Positions 60,396 through 64,000 of a stretch of DNA of 64,000 bases are shown here, piece by piece. Source of the DNA: Cydia pomonella. Its lineage: Eukaryota > Arthropoda > Insecta > Lepidoptera > Tortricidae. Under the pieces are notes generated by a model that was given only the letters and a program-made list of their open reading frames with translations, was not told the DNA's origin and did not search any database. The stretch covers positions 3,100,001-3,164,000 of the forward strand of contig NC_084727.1 of NCBI RefSeq assembly GCF_033807575.1. Reading direction: 5' to 3'. The translations under genes and the position numbers were made by a program. The number at the start of each line of letters is the position of its first letter. Within the stretch, counting starts at the first letter, position 1.

Positions 60396-61016
60396 ATATT
60401 ATAGGACATTATTACACAAATTGACTAAGTCCCACAGTAAGCACACTAAGGCTTGTGTTGAGGGTACTTAGACAACGATATATGTATGCCGGGGACGGCA
60501 GCAGACGACGCCCAAATTGCCAAGTGTCGCAAATATGCATTTTTAAAAAGTAATTATGTATTTGCGGCACTTGCGATTGAAACTTTCGGTCCTTGGTCGT
60601 CCGACACCAAGAAACTAGTAAAAGAAATTTCTACTAAACTAGTCTGGGTGTCTGGCGACCTACGAGCTGGCGCTTTTTTCGCACAAAAACTTAGCCTCAC
60701 TGTGCAGAGAGGGAACGCGGCCAGTGTCCTGGGAACAATGCCTCAGGCTAATTTAGGCTTAGTTTTTTGATAATATAGCTATTGTAAATGATAGTGAATG
60801 TTGAAACATACCTCAAAATCTAAAAATTAACTTAGAGATATATAAATATTTATAAATACTTAAATACATAGAAAACACCCATGACTCAGGAACAAATATC
60901 CTTACCAGACGCTCATGCACACACGAATAAATGCCCTTACCAGGATTTGAACCCGGAACCATCGGCTTCGTAGGCAGGGTCACTACCCACTAGGCCAAAC
61001 CGGTCGTCAAAGAGGT
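60396..61016 (-). mobile_element. SINE family A split by a retroelement insertion
   Basis: 60396-60483 is the tail half (ATTGACTAAGTCCCACAGTA) and 60837-61016 the head half (GGATTTGAACCCGGAACC, GCCAAACCGGTCGTC). They join into one SINE when 60484-60836 is removed. Confidence 0.88.
60484..60836 (+). pseudogene. 3' fragment of a YLDD/endonuclease-type retroelement inside a SINE
   Basis: Encodes a 94-codon open frame (60486-60770) with ALAIETFGPWSSDTKKLVKE and SLTVQRGNAASVLGTMPQ, aligning with the C-terminus of the 580-codon frame at 23167-24909 but clearly another subfamily. Flanked by GATATAT (60477-60483 and 60837-60843), a likely 7-bp target duplication. 5'-truncated; no poly-A. Confidence 0.82.
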
Positions 61017-61155
61017 CGAGCTAGCAAGTAATATTAGTTTATATATAAGCTAAGAGATAGGTACGGGCTGAAAAACAGCGCTGTGCAGTCACCAGACTCG
61101 CGGCCAAAGCTGAGTCCCGAGCCCATTGTCGCACTTACAACATTTACATGGTATA

Positions 61156-61401
61156 CAGTCAAGGTATTAAATATATACACGTACAAAGTGTCAAAAATAT
61201 GTATACACTACCTTAACCTTTTGACCACCAAAGACCGCGCGCGGCTACAGCCCAATATCAACCTTCATGCGTACCGACAAGGTTCACGATTACGCGCCGC
61301 GTACGATAGGCGTGGCGTTCAAAAGGTTAAAGTATAGGCAATAAGGTCGTGTATACATATTTTTGGCACTTTTTCCGTGTCGATATTTAATACCTTGACT
61401 G
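61156..61401. mobile_element. TA-flanked MITE with CAGTCAAGGTATTAAAT ends
   Basis: Inverted ends CAGTCAAGGTATTAAAT and ATTTAATACCTTGACTG, TA on both sides (61154-61155, 61402-61403). Contains a smaller TTAA-flanked element. Confidence 0.85.
61217..61326. mobile_element. piggyBac-like MITE nested in the TA-flanked MITE
   Basis: 110 bp, CCTTTTGACCACC ... GGCGTTCAAAAGG, with TTAA on both sides (61213-61216 and 61327-61330). Interior TACAGCCCAATATCAACCTT matches 31291-31417. Confidence 0.82.
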
Positions 61402-61492
61402 TACTATAGTTCTTAAAAGTTGTATACTTATTGCTACTGCGCTGTATTTAATGCTTATGGTTGTTGACTGTTAAATCAAATCAAGTGGTATT

Positions 61493-61938
61493 AGGGTTCC
61501 GTAGCCAAATGGCAAAAAACGGAACCCTTATAGATTCGTCATGTCCGCCTGTCTGTCCGTTTATGTCACAGTCACTTTTTACCGAAACTATAAGAGCTAT
61601 ACTGTTCAAACTTGGTAAGTAGATGTATTCTATGAACCGCATTAAATTTTTTACACAAAAATAGAAAAAAAAAACAATACATTTTGGGGGTTCCCCATAC
61701 TTAGAACAGAAACTCAAAATATCTTTTTTCATCAAACCCATACGTGTGGGGTATCTATGGATAGGTCTTCAAAAATGATAATTAGGTTTCTAATATCATT
61801 TATTTTATAATCTCTGAAAATTTCAACTATAACTATCACGGTTCATGAGATACAGCCTGGTGGCAGACAGACAGACGGACGAACAGCGGAGTCTTAGTAA
61901 TAGGGTCCCGTTTCATATTTTGGGTACGGAACCCTAAA
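61493..61938. repeat. dispersed repeat R4, long copy
   Basis: GGGTTCCGTAGCCAAATGGC at the left (as at 17285), ATACGTGTGGGGTATCTATG in the middle, AATAGGGTCCCGTTTC and GGGTACGGAACCC at the right. Confidence 0.7.
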
Positions 61939-61969
61939 AACTACCTACTATCTATTGTACTATAAAGCG

Positions 61970-62270
61970 CTCTTGCCAACGGTAAGAGCGTGCGACTTTC
62001 AATCCGAAGGTCCCGGGTTCAAACCCCGGCCCAAAACGTTTTTCGGAAGTTATGTACGATATCATTCGATATTTACCAGTCGCTTTTCGGTGAAGGAAAA
62101 CATCGTGAGGAAACCGGACTAATCCCAACAAGGCCTAGTACCCTCTGGGTTGGAAGGTCAGATGGCAGTCGCTTTCGTAAAAATTAGTGCCTACGCCAAC
62201 TCTTTGGGTTAGTTGCCAAGTGGACCCCAGGCTCCCATGAGCCGTGGCAAAATCGGGACGACACGAGGAA
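61970..62270 (+). mobile_element. tRNA-derived SINE, family B
   Basis: Head GGTAAGAGCGTGCGACTTTC, GGGTTCAAACCCCGGCC; body and end intact with small deletions. Confidence 0.85.
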
Positions 62271-62399
62271 AAAGATAAGGTAAGGTAGGAAAACTGAAAC
62301 TAAAATTACGCAAAAATACTACATTATAAACGTCAGTATTTTAAAAGTAAAACTCATGTATGCTACTTGGTATTTTAAGAATAAGTGACATAATAAAAA

Positions 62400-62500
62400 A
62401 AAGCTAAAACTCCCTAGGGAGATATAGCTTTTTTTTCACAATCCATAACTCCCACGGGAACAATGACCTGCATGAAATAAGATCTGTTTCGAGCAATGAG
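62400..62500 (-). repeat. empty-site relative of the 18.5-kb repeat
   Basis: On the - strand: ATCTTATTTCATGCAGGTCA followed by TTGTTCCCGTGGGAGTTATG and a poly-A-like run. It matches the sequence flanking the hAT MITE at 18538-18753 without the MITE. Confidence 0.85.
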
Positions 62501-62526
62501 GGTAATCTCTAGAAAGGTACAGATTT

Positions 62527-62680
62527 AAGTAAGTAAGTAAGTAAATATTCTTTATTGCACCACAAAGAAAACAAATTTAAAAAACAGATTTACAATGTAA
62601 AGAAAGGTAGCAACAGGCGGTCTTATCGCTGTAAGCGATCTCTTCCAGACAACCTTAGGGTAGCAGGATATAAAGAACAG
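62527..62680 (-). mobile_element. LINE 3' end with (TTAC)n tail
   Basis: In reverse: AAGGTTGTCTGGAAGAGATC, GCTTACAGCGATAAGACCGC, then GTGGTGCAATAAAGAATATT and TTAC repeats. A polyadenylation-like AATAAA precedes the tail. The same tail is at 41990-42076. Confidence 0.65.
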
Positions 62681-62754
62681 TAAGTTTTTAAAACAGGTAG
62701 TGCACGAATGAATTAGAGGAATAGGAAAATTACACATACATCAAGCAGACAGTA

Positions 62755-62877
62755 CAGTCAGCGTCAAATACTTTGTAGCAACCAAAGTAGCCAAATAGTT
62801 CGGTACACCATATATTTAGTATGGTGTACCGAACTATTTGGCCACTTTGACTGCTACTAAGTATTTGACGCTGACTG
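62755..62877. mobile_element. TA-flanked MITE, 123 bp
   Basis: Ends CAGTCAGCGTCAAATACTTT and AAGTATTTGACGCTGACTG, TA on both sides, arms paired nearly throughout (GTTCGGTACACCATA / TATGGTGTACCGAAC). Confidence 0.85.
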
Positions 62878-63167
62878 TACATACAGTACATTTACAATTT
62901 AGTCAGATTTAGTCAGTTTGTGTCTAGTACAGCGCCATCTACCGACGAATTGGTCAAACTTTTCATCAAAAACTGTTTTCAAGACGAAAATGGAGGAAAC
63001 CAGTGAAATCGCCTTTTCATACAAACGCAGTCCTCATCTCTGGATATTATCATAATTGAAAATATTTTGACACAATTTATCAACCACAACTATGCCACTA
63101 CGTTTGATTTTTGTCAAATTTATAATTATTATAAGAGTTAGGAGCATTTAAAAATTTGTATGAATCC

Positions 63168-63292
63168 GTTTTTTTTTATACTACGTCGGTGGCAAACAAG
63201 CATACGGCCCGCCTGATGGTAAGCAGTCTCCGTAGCCTATGTACGCCTGCAACTCTAGACCCTAACAACCCTCCCACCCCTCGTTGAGCCTC
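63168..63292 (-). repeat. GGCGTACATAGG family copy
   Basis: Inverted, from TTTTTTTTATACTACGTCGG to CCTCCCACCCCTCGTTGAG, with an internal deletion. Confidence 0.75.
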
Positions 63293-63540
63293 CTAATTTA
63301 AAAAAAAAACACAAAATCAAAAAAAGCAAAATGTCTCCTACGTTTAATATACATAGCTATGATTTAATTTACATCATATTATGTATCCCTTATGTCAATA
63401 TCCAGAGGAAAATGAGGACTACGTTTGTATGGAGAAGCGGTCGTCCCCTTTCCTCTTCAATATACAATAGTACGTTTATCTGTTATGTCGACCACGGAGC
63501 GAGCGTCGATATTGAATATTAAGCACTGCGAGCGTTTCTA

Positions 63541-63763
63541 CACCGTGTTTTTTTTTATTTCCGTTAATTTCAAGGGTGCATCCTTAAGCTTAAATTAAGT
63601 AACTTTCTCCAAGACACCGGTATTCTAATTAACTCAATTTGGGAGATAATCAATATTTAATTTTTATCTTATAAGGCCCTTACGAGCGTGTACACTTGCC
63701 TTAGGGCTTGTTTACATATTGATTAGTGTTTAGTACGAGTGTGTATATTTGCTACTAAATACT
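63541..63763 (+). repeat. direct repeat shared with 35645-35880
   Basis: Same blocks in the same order (ACACCGTGTTTTTTTTTATT, CGAGCGTGTACACTTGCC, TTACATATTGATTAGTG). Confidence 0.65.
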
Positions 63764-63769
63764 GTAGAC

Positions 63770-63930
63770 ATGCGCGAAGCTATGTTTCTGTCGCGCTGCG
63801 GTGGGCGGGAGCGGGAGCTATCTAAGTGTGAGTGCGCGCACACAGATGCGAGACTTTAGTGCCCGCTCATTGCGCGCCGTTCCGTCGACATCGCCCGCGA
63901 GCCGAACGGAATTTATCCTGCGCTGCCCGA
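63770..63930. other. CpG-rich island without coding evidence
   Basis: 160 bp of high G/C with many CpGs (GGTGGGCGGGAGCGGGAGCT, GCCCGCTCATTGCGCGCC, CATCGCCCGCGAGCCGAACG) in AT-rich DNA. No long frame or splice context convinces me. Promoter-like DNA or part of an unrecognised repeat are both possible. Confidence 0.4.
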
Positions 63931-64000
63931 TGCAAGTTGTTTTTGTTGTTATCACATAATATTGTTTTTAATTTTTATATTATACTGCATCTATTAATTA

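Overview
The window looks like nuclear DNA of an insect, most likely a moth or butterfly. It is AT-rich and intron-rich, and it is packed with short interspersed repeats of kinds I associate with lepidopteran genomes: tRNA-headed SINEs, a repeat ending in a conserved GGCGTACATAGGCTACGG block, and many palindromic MITEs. There is no bacterial gene organisation. Only about 1.5 kb of the 64 kb encodes host protein. Family assignments rest on recognisable motifs, not on database searches.

Two host genes are supported. (1) A glycerol-3-phosphate acyltransferase of the GPAT3/4 type on the + strand (30214-45915): nine coding positions whose splice phases all agree and which sum to 431 residues plus stop. 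Only the N-terminal membrane-anchor exon(s) are missing. (2) The last two exons of an aldo-keto reductase on the - strand (60018-60173 and 57633-57678). The two genes converge tail to tail, with about 11.7 kb of repeats between their stop codons.

The acyltransferase gene is the most interesting part. Three of its exons have been duplicated in tandem, in three different ways. Exon 5, which carries the catalytic HX4D motif, exists as two equally long phase-0/0 versions (38392-38625 and 39104-39337), a clear candidate for mutually exclusive splicing between two active-site variants. The 3' half of exon 3 plus its donor is repeated twice more as decayed pseudo-exons (35178-35441). The 3' part of exon 8 plus its donor is amplified into 18 nearly identical 123-bp units (42226-44439), giving 18 tandem splice donors, a stop codon in each unit and a CACGTG box at each of the 17 internal junctions.

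Region by region: 1-2316 is plain AT-rich DNA. 2325-7015 is a hAT-like element (8-bp target duplication) with a second one (3151-5761, also an 8-bp duplication) and a SINE nested inside. 7-12 kb holds dispersed repeats. 12259-14035 is a compact LTR retroelement with 124-bp LTRs and a 5-bp target duplication that keeps only broken gag-like sequence. 14-22 kb holds repeats, including a hAT MITE (18538-18753) whose empty-site relative lies near 62.4 kb. 23165-25040 is a 5'-truncated non-LTR retroelement with an intact 580-codon reverse transcriptase/endonuclease reading frame. 25-30 kb holds SINEs and foldbacks. 30-46 kb is the acyltransferase gene, with introns full of SINEs and LINE remnants. 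46-57 kb and 58-64 kb are MITE- and SINE-dense DNA around the reductase exons, with several nested insertions that can be ordered in time.
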